IMG/VR virus record: IMGVR_UViG_3300020198_000024
Coordinates: 1 to 52,850 of that record
Reading direction: 5' to 3' (one strand)
Source: a virus
DNA: 52,850 nt
Below are positions 35,199-40,916 of the stretch, piece by piece; position 1 is the stretch's first letter, and each line of letters opens with the position of its first letter. Made by a program: the position numbers and the translations under genes. The notes beneath the pieces were generated by a model. That model was given only the letters and a program-made list of their open reading frames with translations, made no database searches and was not told where the DNA came from.

Positions 35199-35610
35199 CT
35201 CCTTCTTTAATTATGCCCAACTGTTTTCTAGCATTTAAAACTTTTTTAGTCAAAGACCATCCTAAGTCTTGTTCAAATTTTTTGCCTGATACAGCTTCTA
35301 ATATTCGAAGATATTCTTCTCCATGTCCATGCCCAGTTCTTTTTAAACGGAAATGCAAAATATGTGCCAATTCATGCCTAATCATCCGCCTAGATTCAAT
35401 TAGATCTGACAAAATCCATTCGGCAATCTTTATTTTGTTGCCTTGATCAAAAGCCATAGCCCCAGAAATTCTATATGTTCTACCCTTAGCAATTTCTATA
35501 GTTGGTTTTAAAAAAGTTAGAATCCATGGTTTTTCTTTGAATAGTTCTTTAACTTCTTTCCTATCTAGAAGTTTATAACAATATCGATATAATGTATTTT
35601 CTTTAACCAT
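35116..35610 (-). CDS. SprT-like zinc metalloprotease (164 residues)
   Basis: The active-site helix is MIRHELAHILHFRLKRTGHGHGEEYLRIL, with HELAH and a third downstream His/Glu set as in SprT/Spartan proteins. Proteins of this family cut DNA-protein crosslinks. The ATG at 35610 lies directly after thioredoxin. The C-terminal 28 residues are coded in the overlap with the sigma-factor gene and may be dispensable. Confidence 0.75.
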   Translation of the reverse strand: MVKENTLYRYCYKLLDRKEVKELFKEKPWILTFLKPTIEIAKGRTYRISGAMAFDQGNKIKIAEWILSDLIESRRMIRHELAHILHFRLKRTGHGHGEEYLRILEAVSGKKFEQDLGWSLTKKVLNARKQLGIIKEGVENESFRTRDSRKVGTESAFNASVNIN

Positions 35611-35614
35611 TATA

Positions 35615-35932
35615 TCATATATACTTGAGTAGGTCTTCTCTTATTTTTGCTTCTGATCCAGCCCCAACAATAGTATCTACATGAACTTGATTTTTAAAGA
35701 GAATCAAGGTTGGGATGCTTCTAATGTTAAAGCGTGATAAAAGTTCACCTTCTTCGTCTACATTTATCTTTTTAAGAAAAATTTTGGGATTTTCAGAAAC
35801 AATTTTGCTTAAAATTGGAAAAAATGTTTTGCATGGACCACACCAATTTGCCCAAAAATAAAGAATTACGAATTCAGAAGAATTTATAACAGATTCAATT
35901 TCACTGTTTTTATTAATTTGTGTCATAATCAT
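35615..35932 (-). CDS. trxA: Thioredoxin (105 residues)
   Basis: The redox motif FWANWCGPCKTFF (C31, C34) and cis-proline RSIPTLILF define a standard thioredoxin of normal length. It may reduce the C-terminal cysteines of the class II ribonucleotide reductase, and phage thioredoxins can also be polymerase processivity partners. It lies 4 bases before the SprT-like gene. Confidence 0.9.
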   Translation of the reverse strand: MIMTQINKNSEIESVINSSEFVILYFWANWCGPCKTFFPILSKIVSENPKIFLKKINVDEEGELLSRFNIRSIPTLILFKNQVHVDTIVGAGSEAKIREDLLKYI

Positions 35933-35971
35933 CTATTTTCTAGGAATACGATTCCTCTAAAAGAAAATTAA

Positions 35972-36235
35972 CTACAGGAGAAGACATTGTTGATTCCGAG
36001 GTTGTTTTTCTTTTCCCCATATTACTCTCCTGTATCTATCTTCAAATACTGAAGATTGTAAAACTGATAAGATATAAACTGTTTCATCTTTTGAAGATAA
36101 TTTTATGTCTTCAGAGATTTCAACAATGTCTGAACTATCTAATCCATATAAATATTTTGCTCTTTCTAATACATAAAGCCACGAATAACCATCCATCGTT
36201 TCCTTTTTTGAAACCCTAATTTTAAATTCAAGCAT
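35972..36235 (-). CDS. Hypothetical protein (87 residues)
   Basis: First protein gene after the tmRNA. The N-terminal half (MLEFKIRVSKKETMDGYSWLYVLERAKYL) predicts strand-helix, and the C-terminus is basic then hydrophobic. No family recognised. It leads the thioredoxin-SprT-sigma series. Confidence 0.5.
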   Translation of the reverse strand: MLEFKIRVSKKETMDGYSWLYVLERAKYLYGLDSSDIVEISEDIKLSSKDETVYILSVLQSSVFEDRYRRVIWGKEKQPRNQQCLLL

Positions 36236-36248
36236 AGAAGTCCTGCTT

Positions 36249-36543
36249 TGGTGGAGCGGGGGGAGAGTCGAACTCCCCGTCTCAAAATTAGCTTCAATTA
36301 ATTCTTCACAAGTTTTTCTGATTTAAAGATATCAGAATCTAATTAAACACTAGGTCTTAATCTTGTTTTATTTGTCTCCCAATCAGCTAAAACAATAAAT
36401 ACTTTAAGGGAGTCCCTTTTTTAAGGAAGAGAGAAGACTGGTTCGTTGCCAGTTACTTGTTTACCAATTAGATTAACGAGATATCTTGGCATGCTCGACT
36501 TGCATTAATTGCTGCATGATCTTGATCGAAACCACTCCGCCCC
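36249..36543 (-). ncRNA. ssrA: tmRNA (transfer-messenger RNA)
   Basis: The 5' end GGGGCGG pairs with 3' CCGCTCC, followed by A and an encoded CCA. The 5' half carries the diagnostic TGGTTTCGA and GTCGAG segments, and the 3' half the T-arm GGGGAGTTCGACTCTCCCC. The mRNA-like part resumes at GGC (36450), giving the tag GNEPVFSLP then TAA at 36421. tmRNA rescues stalled ribosomes and tags the nascent protein. The tag lacks the usual hydrophobic Ala-Leu-Ala-Ala end recognised by ClpXP. The reading frame was chosen by similarity to the (A/G)N-[D/N]E start of known tags. Confidence 0.9.
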
Positions 36544-36605
36544 ATAATCTATTTTATCGTAGACCACTTCCATATATTCTATTATATCTTTTAATGCCAA
36601 CTGAG

Positions 36606-36737
36606 TTATCCATATAAATATGAAAACTCATCTTTGACTTCACTTATTTGAATGAGTGATGAACCACATTTTAAACAAACAAAAATCTGGTTATTATCAT
36701 TAAACCAAATTTCGTTGCAGTATTGACAATGTGCCAT
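36606..36737 (-). CDS. Small zinc-ribbon protein (43 residues)
   Basis: Starts MAHCQYCNEIWFNDNNQ and continues FVCLKCGSSL, giving two CxxC knuckles 14 residues apart, a standard zinc ribbon. An in-frame ATG at 36752 would add MTLGF but leaves little room after the tRNA. It sits between tRNA-Asn and the tmRNA. Probably binds RNA or a protein partner. Confidence 0.6.
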   Translation of the reverse strand: MAHCQYCNEIWFNDNNQIFVCLKCGSSLIQISEVKDEFSYLYG

Positions 36738-36759
36738 AAAACCAAGTGTCATATGTATT

Positions 36760-36836
36760 TGGCTCCCGAGGCAGGACTCGAACCTGCGACCCGCTGATTA
36801 ACAGTCAGCTGCTGCTACCTACTGAGCTACTCGGGA
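36760..36836 (-). tRNA. tRNA-Asn(GTT)
   Basis: Acceptor TCCCGAG/CTCGGGA, D-arm GCTCAGTAGGTAGCA, anticodon loop CTGTTAA, T-arm GCAGGTTCGAGTCCTGC, discriminator G and encoded CCA. All standard. Confidence 0.95.
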
Positions 36837-36934
36837 ATATTTCCTCTAAATCTTTCTAGATTTCCTATCTTCTCGCATTTTTAATACTTTCCAGCTTAAC
36901 CAAATTACTCATTAACTTCTTCTATAAAATTTAT

Positions 36935-37008
36935 TGGCTCTCCAGGTTGGATTCGAACCAACGTTCTAGGTTTCAAAGACCTATGTCCTACCTTTGGACG
37001 ACCGGAGA
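36935..37008 (-). tRNA. tRNA-Gln(TTG)
   Basis: Acceptor TCTCCGG/CTGGAGA, anticodon arm TAGGT-CTTTGAA-ACCTA, T-loop TTCGAAT, discriminator G and encoded CCA. Standard cloverleaf. Confidence 0.93.
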
Positions 37009-37072
37009 ATTGGACTAGCTAAAATTTCTAAATTATAATAAGCTACCTCTTTCTATACCATTTTATATTATG

Positions 37073-37165
37073 TTACGGCGACCCCAGAATTTTTTCCCAA
37101 AAACTGTCGTTCAACACCGACTGGGGTGACACAGGGTATTTTTTTCGGATAGATTGATGTTTCAT
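37073..37165 (-). CDS. Possible 30-residue peptide in the tRNA island
   Basis: An ATG at 37165 is preceded by AAGGTGG five bases upstream. The peptide starts MKHQSIRKKYPVSPQSV and ends in FWEKILGSP. The 3' half also forms a possible RNA hairpin (CACCCCAG with CTGGGGTCG), so the segment could instead be an untranslated structured RNA. It fills the only sizeable gap between tRNA-Glu and tRNA-Gln. Confidence 0.35.
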   Translation of the reverse strand: MKHQSIRKKYPVSPQSVLNDSFWEKILGSP

Positions 37166-37246
37166 TACATCCACCTTAACAGCTACGTAATGGTGCCCTA
37201 TCCTAGTTGTCTTTCTTAGTTTGTAGCTAAACCGCCGTAATAAATC

Positions 37247-37321
37247 TGGTAGGGTCAGGGGGATTCGAACCCCACATTCGGAGCTTGAAAGACTCCCGTC
37301 CTGCCGTTAGACGATGACCCC
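37247..37321 (-). tRNA. tRNA-Glu(TTC)
   Basis: Acceptor GGGGTCA/TGACCCT (one G-U pair), D-arm TCGTCTAACGGCAGGA, anticodon loop CTTTCAA, T-loop TTCGAAT, discriminator A and encoded CCA. Confidence 0.94.
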
Positions 37322-37361
37322 AAAACCGCATTCAAATAACTTTTAATTCAATATCGTTTAT

Positions 37362-37370
37362 ATTATATCA
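37362..37370 (-). promoter_or_regulatory. Extended -10 promoter motif upstream of tRNA-Glu
   Basis: TGATATAAT, a perfect extended -10 element (TGnTATAAT), lies about 40 bases before tRNA-Glu. The same nonamer occurs before tRNA-Lys and tRNA-Thr. Confidence 0.45.
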
Positions 37371-37429
37371 TAAAAAATAAAGGTTGTACATCCCCCTACC
37401 TCAATGGTTATACTCTAATAAATAAGTTG

Positions 37430-37930
37430 TCACTTTGGTGATAACACCATAAAAATAGTGTTCATTTCACGCTTTGGTTTCTCATCAATTTTAGAAATAG
37501 AAGAAACTTGCTCTACTGTTTTCTTAAGAATACTTAAACCAAGATCTAAATGAGTTTTTTCTCGACCTTTAAACTTAACAACAAGTCTGACAATATTTCC
37601 GTCTTTAAGAAACTTTTCAATTAAACGAATCTTATGTTGAAGGTCATAGGCAGCAATTGTTGGAGAAAGCTGAACTTCTTTTTTCTTTGGGATATTCAAC
37701 TTCTTTTTTATTTCTTTTTCTTTCTTAGTAGCTTCATACTTAATCTTGCCGTAATCTAAAAACTTGCATATTGCAATTCCATCTTTGTCGACGGAAACTT
37801 CAACTAGATCTAATCCTTGACTATGTGCTGACTGCAAAGCATCTGAAATTTTTAGCTTAGATAATCCAATTGGAGTTACGATTTTAACCTCGGAACCTTT
37901 AACCTGATTGTTTATCTTGAATTCTTTGAT
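37430..37930 (-). CDS. infC: Translation initiation factor IF-3, starting on AUC (166 residues)
   Basis: Binds the 30S subunit, blocks early 50S joining and proofreads the initiator tRNA and start codon. The N-domain (INNQVKGSEVKIVTPIG, LDLVEVSVDKDGIAICKFLD), linker YGKIKYEATKKEKE and C-domain (LSPTIAAYDLQHKIRLIEKF, VVKFKGREKTHLDLG) are full length. No ATG, GTG or TTG exists in frame until codon 32, inside the N-domain, and a TAA lies five codons before the ATC at 37930. That ATC is five bases after AAAGGAGGT. Bacterial infC also uses rare AUU/AUC/AUA starts for autoregulation. The TTG at codon 32 would remove about a fifth of the protein. Confidence 0.92.
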   Translation of the reverse strand: MKEFKINNQVKGSEVKIVTPIGLSKLKISDALQSAHSQGLDLVEVSVDKDGIAICKFLDYGKIKYEATKKEKEIKKKLNIPKKKEVQLSPTIAAYDLQHKIRLIEKFLKDGNIVRLVVKFKGREKTHLDLGLSILKKTVEQVSSISKIDEKPKREMNTIFMVLSPK

Positions 37931-37931
37931 A

Positions 37932-38120
37932 TTATACCTCCTTTAAAAATTGTGTTCTACAAACTGGACATTTAGCTGGAAAATACTTATCGGGAACAAA
38001 TGTAGTTGGCTTGAGACATTTTTGACAAATAAGAACATCTAACCCAAATGACTTTGAAACAAAAATTTGACACCAACGTTTACGATTGTTAAGTACAAAT
38101 TTCTCTTTAATTGAAGACAC
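37932..38120 (-). CDS. Small zinc-ribbon protein upstream of IF-3 (about 62 residues)
   Basis: Two CxxC pairs (LICQKCLKPTTFV and AKCPVCRTQF) form a zinc ribbon after a basic segment NNRKRWCQIF. The annotated GTG start sits inside the AAAGGTG Shine-Dalgarno-like sequence. An in-frame ATT three codons later has better spacing from it and is a possible second non-standard start. The stop overlaps the IF-3 ribosome binding site, so the two are coupled. Confidence 0.65.
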   Translation of the reverse strand: MSSIKEKFVLNNRKRWCQIFVSKSFGLDVLICQKCLKPTTFVPDKYFPAKCPVCRTQFLKEV

Positions 38121-38140
38121 CTTTAATCTCTTATTAACTA

Positions 38141-38180
38141 AAACAGCCCTATCTTGATTATTACCAAGATGGGGCTGTTT
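38141..38180. terminator. Strong hairpin, probable Rho-independent terminator
   Basis: AAACAGCCC (38141-38149) pairs with GGGCTGTTT (38172-38180). A T-G wobble and ATCTTG/CAAGAT extend the stem to about 16 base pairs with an 8-base loop. On the minus strand the stem runs into TTTTAGTT. It lies over the stop codon of the small upstream gene and separates it from the zinc-ribbon/IF-3 pair. Confidence 0.65.
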
Positions 38181-38322
38181 GTTTGATCTTAAGAATAGCT
38201 TTCATTATTTCATCATTCGTCGGGGCTCTCTTAAATATATATTTAAACTTTTTAAGACATGAAACACAAATTTGATCAGTTTCACAAATAAGTTGAGAAC
38301 ATATAAAGCATGTCTTAATCAT
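38161..38322 (-). CDS. Small zinc-ribbon protein (53 residues)
   Basis: I used the ATG at 38322 (MIKTCFICSQLICETD) because longer versions run into tRNA-Leu. Two CxxC pairs (CFIC and CVSC) are followed by a basic helix KKFKYIFKRAPTNDEIMKAI. Its stop codon is inside the terminator hairpin. No clear ribosome binding site is seen, which lowers confidence. Confidence 0.55.
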   Translation of the reverse strand: MIKTCFICSQLICETDQICVSCLKKFKYIFKRAPTNDEIMKAILKIKQTAPSW

Positions 38323-38351
38323 TAATATATTATATTGCCTTTCAAACATAA

Positions 38352-38436
38352 TGGTAGAGATGGAGAGGATCGAACTCTCACGCCTTTCGGCAGTGGTTTT
38401 TAAGACCACCCTGTATTCCTATTCCAGCACACCTCC
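38352..38436 (-). tRNA. tRNA-Leu(TAA)
   Basis: Long-variable-arm tRNA with acceptor GGAGGTG/CATCTCT, anticodon arm GTGGT-CTTAAAA-ACCAC, variable stem TGCCG-AAAG-GCG, T-loop TTCGATC, discriminator A and encoded CCA. Confidence 0.93.
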
Positions 38437-38498
38437 ACTGGAATCTACAAAAAGATTCGAACTTCTAATAGCTGCTTAGTGAATAAGATAAGACTTAA

Positions 38499-38543
38499 CT
38501 AGTCTTTCTTTCCACATTTACAATTACTGCATTTGCATCCCAT
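38499..38543 (-). CDS. Putative metallothionein-like micropeptide (14 residues)
   Basis: An ATG at 38543, preceded by GAGG at seven bases spacing, encodes MGCKCSNCKCGKKD then TAG. Four Cys in CxC-x2-CxC spacing and four Lys resemble a metallothionein metal cluster. It lies between tRNA-Ile and tRNA-Leu. So short a frame could be chance, but the ribosome binding site and composition argue for it. Confidence 0.4.
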   Translation of the reverse strand: MGCKCSNCKCGKKD

Positions 38544-38561
38544 ATTAAAACCTCGATTTTT

Positions 38562-38638
38562 TGGTAGGCCCCGAAAGAGTTGAACTTTCGTCTTGATTTT
38601 ATAAGAATCCTGCTCTCACACCGTTGAGCTAGAGGCCC
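38562..38638 (-). tRNA. tRNA-Ile(TAT)
   Basis: Acceptor GGGCCTC/GGGGCCT, D-arm GCTCAACGGTGTGAGAGC, anticodon loop CTTATAA reading AUA, T-loop TTCAACT, discriminator A and encoded CCA. The outermost anticodon stem pair is mismatched. Confidence 0.88.
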
Positions 38639-38722
38639 TTGAACCAATCATTAACTTACAATTATATAAACATCATCACTATTTTCATTATATTCCAGTT
38701 TACAATATAACATCAAAGAAAA

Positions 38723-38968
38723 TTACTGGCTAGATCCGTCACCTTTATCTTGTCCGTTCCCACCTCCGTTCTTACGTTCAGCAAACCAGTATCCTACCAT
38801 CATTGCAACTAAAGGGATGTAAACTTCAGTTCGTGGGGCTGTATCTGTAACGAAAAACACGCCGTATATGTAAGCTGCTGACAGAGAGAAAAATCCAACT
38901 AATGTCAATAAGCTTCGTAACGTCGTCGGGCTAAATAACTCCATTAAAGTGGCTAAGATCTTATGCAT
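38723..38968 (-). CDS. Two-helix membrane protein, holin-like (81 residues)
   Basis: Two hydrophobic stretches, LTLVGFFSLSAAYIYGVFFV (about 20-40) and YIPLVAMMVGYWFAE (about 50-65), are followed by a charged Gly/Asn/Lys/Asp tail. This is the size and layout of a class II holin. No lysin gene is adjacent, so the lysis role rests on topology only. A GGAGG ribosome binding site precedes the ATG. Confidence 0.55.
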   Translation of the reverse strand: MHKILATLMELFSPTTLRSLLTLVGFFSLSAAYIYGVFFVTDTAPRTEVYIPLVAMMVGYWFAERKNGGGNGQDKGDGSSQ

Positions 38969-39023
38969 AGATTTGACTACCTCCTTTCTAAAAATGCTAA
39001 ATATAACTTAACTTTACTAATAT

Positions 39024-39539
39024 TTATTTAGCTTTTCTTACTTGATCAAAAATTTTATCGATTAAGTGACGATGAACTTGCTCCATTTCAATTGAAGAAA
39101 TACCATTAAGAATTGCTATAGTTTCAGCCGAGTAATTAGATTTAAACGGCTCATAAGCCCGGTTTAGATCAGAAACATTATTAAGGCGATCAGCAAGCTT
39201 AATAAGAAGAGCTTCAGGAGACATAAAAGACATCTTCTTAATGTAATATTCTACTCTACCATCGTCTACTTCAATCTTTGGCATATTCGTTACTTCCTTA
39301 ACAAAGGTTAAAACTGTGTTGCCAAAAATGTTTTTAATTTCATCTTCAGTAGTATTCGTATCCTCAAGGACATCATGAAGAAATGCTGCTGAAATCGTGT
39401 AATAATCATCAGTCAATGACGATACAAGAAGACCAACAGCTAACGGGTGAACAATATAGGGTCTACCACCAATTCTCTTTTGGCCACGATGCTTTTCTAA
39501 AACGAACTGAATTGCTTGTACGTAATCTTTTTCTTTCAT
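39024..39539 (-). CDS. Small alarmone (p)ppGpp hydrolase, SpoT/MESH1-type HD protein (171 residues)
   Basis: The motifs fit single-domain SpoT-like hydrolases: RPYIVHPLAVG (H31), AAFLHDVLEDT (H55, D56, E59, D60), EDEIKNIFG and IKLADRLNNVSDL (D117, R118, N120). Synthetase and regulatory domains are absent. It would remove the 3'-pyrophosphate of ppGpp and so relieve the host stringent response. It is the only enzyme of this type among the tRNA genes, suggesting a role in keeping translation running during infection. Other nucleotide substrates are possible. Confidence 0.8.
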   Translation of the reverse strand: MKEKDYVQAIQFVLEKHRGQKRIGGRPYIVHPLAVGLLVSSLTDDYYTISAAFLHDVLEDTNTTEDEIKNIFGNTVLTFVKEVTNMPKIEVDDGRVEYYIKKMSFMSPEALLIKLADRLNNVSDLNRAYEPFKSNYSAETIAILNGISSIEMEQVHRHLIDKIFDQVRKAK

Positions 39540-39557
39540 TATCTCCCAATCATTTTA

Positions 39558-39633
39558 TGGACCCCCTGACGGGATTTGAACCCGCATATCCAATTACGAT
39601 TACTTGCTTAGAAGACAAGATCGATACAGGGGG
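39558..39633 (-). tRNA. Unusual tRNA-Arg(TCT)-like gene lacking a normal D-arm
   Basis: Acceptor CCCCCTG/CAGGGGG, T-arm GCGGG-TTCAAAT-CCCGT, discriminator T and encoded CCA are intact and total length is a normal 76. A perfect anticodon arm CTTGT-CTTCTAA-GCAAG (anticodon UCU) starts at position 15 rather than 27, leaving no room for a D-arm. The stem can extend through CGAT/ATCG. A D-loop-like TAATTGGATA follows the anticodon arm instead of preceding it. Confidence 0.6.
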
Positions 39634-39653
39634 TTGATACATGCCACATATTG

Positions 39654-39727
39654 TACCCCCGGGAGGATTCAGACCTCCAACCTTATGGTTCAAATCCATT
39701 CGCTCTATTCTATTGAGCTACGAGGGT
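39654..39727 (-). tRNA. Divergent tRNA-Gln(TTG)-like gene without encoded CCA
   Basis: Acceptor ACCCTCG/CGGGGGT, D-arm GCTC/GAGC, anticodon loop ATTTGAA and T-stem GGAGG/CCTCC are present. The T-loop is TCTGAAT instead of TTCGAAT and the D-loop has GA instead of GG, changes that could compensate each other. After the discriminator A the sequence is CAA, not CCA. Confidence 0.65.
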
Positions 39728-39759
39728 ATTAAGCTCTTAAAACCATAAATTTAAGACTA

Positions 39760-39833
39760 TGGAGCACGCGAGGAGATTTGAACTCCTGAACTCTGCTTGG
39801 AAAACAGATATGTTGCCACTACATCACGCGTGC
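39760..39833 (-). tRNA. tRNA-Gly(TCC)
   Basis: Acceptor GCACGCG/CGCGTGC, anticodon arm TCTGT-TTTCCAA-GCAGA, T-loop TTCAAAT, discriminator T and encoded CCA. Confidence 0.93.
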
Positions 39834-39853
39834 ACATTCAATTATATTATAAA

Positions 39854-40240
39854 CTATTCGTTTGTTAGAACGACCTCATCATCTTTCTTCTTATTCTTGA
39901 GAGAAGCCTCAGAATTAAGTAATTCGACATGTTTTATAAATTTATCTGGAGTTAAGGATTTAACTCCGTTTAGCTTAATTTCTTTATTGTCAACCACTAT
40001 ATCGTCTTTAATAGCAAAATTTAAGAAGTTTTGTTTATCAGCCGGAACATGTCCGATATCTGGGAAAATAGTTCTACCCCATCCCCTAGAATAATTTTTA
40101 CCTTTATCAGACCAGAGAATTAAAGCTTCAGCCTCTACACGTAAAGACTGCTTAATTGCTTCAATTAGTGGTTGATTTAAATCATATTTAGTTTCCCCGT
40201 CCCAAAGAACTAGAGTTTCTATATCTATAAATAATCTCAA
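39854..40240 (-). CDS. HAD-like protein with a weakened catalytic motif (128 residues)
   Basis: The opening RLFIDIETLVLWDGE resembles HAD motif I but has Glu where the second Asp (DxD) is expected. ALILWSDKG looks like motif II and IKDDIVVDNKEI like motif IV. The fold is therefore plausible but phosphatase activity uncertain. The C-terminus is charged. It lies between tRNA-Gly and the Pro/Gln-repeat membrane protein. Confidence 0.5.
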   Translation of the reverse strand: MRLFIDIETLVLWDGETKYDLNQPLIEAIKQSLRVEAEALILWSDKGKNYSRGWGRTIFPDIGHVPADKQNFLNFAIKDDIVVDNKEIKLNGVKSLTPDKFIKHVELLNSEASLKNKKKDDEVVLTNE

Positions 40241-40295
40241 AATAATCTCTCCTTGATTTATTTGTGGTTAATCGAGATCCGATCTCTTTAAAAGA

Positions 40296-40631
40296 TTAAT
40301 TTTTCTTTTCTGTTAAATTAAAAGTAATTCTGACAATCTGTATAGATAGTAAAATAAACCACCATAACATAATTGATCTTGCCATATTAATTTGAGGAAT
40401 AAAAGATAGCTTGTTAGCTATAAAGTAAAAACAAAGACCAAGTGGAGTACCGCACAATAAAATACTCCAAGTAATTTCAGAAATTTTTCGACAGAATTTA
40501 TATTGTTTTTGTGGTTCTTGCGGTTTTTGCAATTTTTGTGGTTCTTGCGGTTTTTGTGGTCTTTTCGGTCTTTGTGATTTTTGTGGTCTTTTCGGTCTTT
40601 GTGATTTTTGTGGTGGTATATTAGTAGTCAT
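40296..40631 (-). CDS. Membrane protein with Pro/Gln/Lys repeat N-terminus (111 residues)
   Basis: Residues 6-42 repeat units such as PQKSQRPKR and PQEPQK, a basic Pro-rich cytoplasmic segment. Two hydrophobic helices follow (WSILLCGTPLGLCFYFIA and SIMLWWFILLSIQIVRITF). AAGGA lies seven bases before the ATG. Its 5' leader would include the structured RNA region upstream. Function unknown. Confidence 0.55.
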   Translation of the reverse strand: MTTNIPPQKSQRPKRPQKSQRPKRPQKPQEPQKLQKPQEPQKQYKFCRKISEITWSILLCGTPLGLCFYFIANKLSFIPQINMARSIMLWWFILLSIQIVRITFNLTEKKN

Positions 40632-40655
40632 TTTAAATCCTTTTCTTTATAAGTG

Positions 40656-40835
40656 TATCGAGGCAGGATTCCCCACTCTGCTCCATTTGGGGAGTTTCAC
40701 CCCCTCAAATCTCTTACCAGACTACCCGTATCGATAGTCCCTCGATATCTATAAATGAAGGGTGAACCCCACGCCCTTCTTGTTACCATTTAACCGGACC
40801 CAACTATTAAAATAATTGGGTGAATTATACCGGTT
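40656..40835 (-). ncRNA. Structured noncoding RNA region with tRNA-like folds
   Basis: The 285-base stretch between tRNA-Lys and the membrane-protein gene has no convincing protein gene but many helices. AACCGG (40830-40835) pairs with CCGGTT (40792-40797), enclosing ACCCAATTAT/ATAGTTGGGT with loop TTTA. GAAGGG/CCCTTC forms a second hairpin at 40757-40779. TATCGAGG (40740-40747) pairs perfectly with CCTCGATA (40656-40663), closing a 92-base cloverleaf-sized element with an internal hairpin at 40685-40710. It is not a standard tRNA: there is no normal T-loop and no CCA. A TTCCCA-17-TATAAT promoter-like pair lies at its 5' end. Confidence 0.4.
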
Positions 40836-40916
40836 TATCTCATGTCTGGGAACTCGCGATGCTCGCCATCCGCAATGATTGTCAATTCAATCCAGGTAAC
40901 CTTCCAATAATTTTAT

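Noticed and set aside
37430-37837. IF-3 starting on the TTG at 37837
   Set aside because: It would remove the conserved first part of the N-domain and has no ribosome binding site, whereas the ATC at 37930 restores the full protein with ideal spacing.
38161-38409. Longer version of the small zinc-ribbon gene
   Set aside because: Its first third lies inside tRNA-Leu; a start at 38322 avoids this.
40656-40747. An ordinary tRNA-Phe(GAA) because a hairpin loop reads GTGAAAC
   Set aside because: There is no recognisable T-loop, D-arm or CCA, and the anticodon-like hairpin is far too long.
40640-40915. Group I intron or known large phage RNA in the structured region
   Set aside because: I see no group I core pairing or flanking exon pattern, and the length is too short for the known large ornate RNAs.
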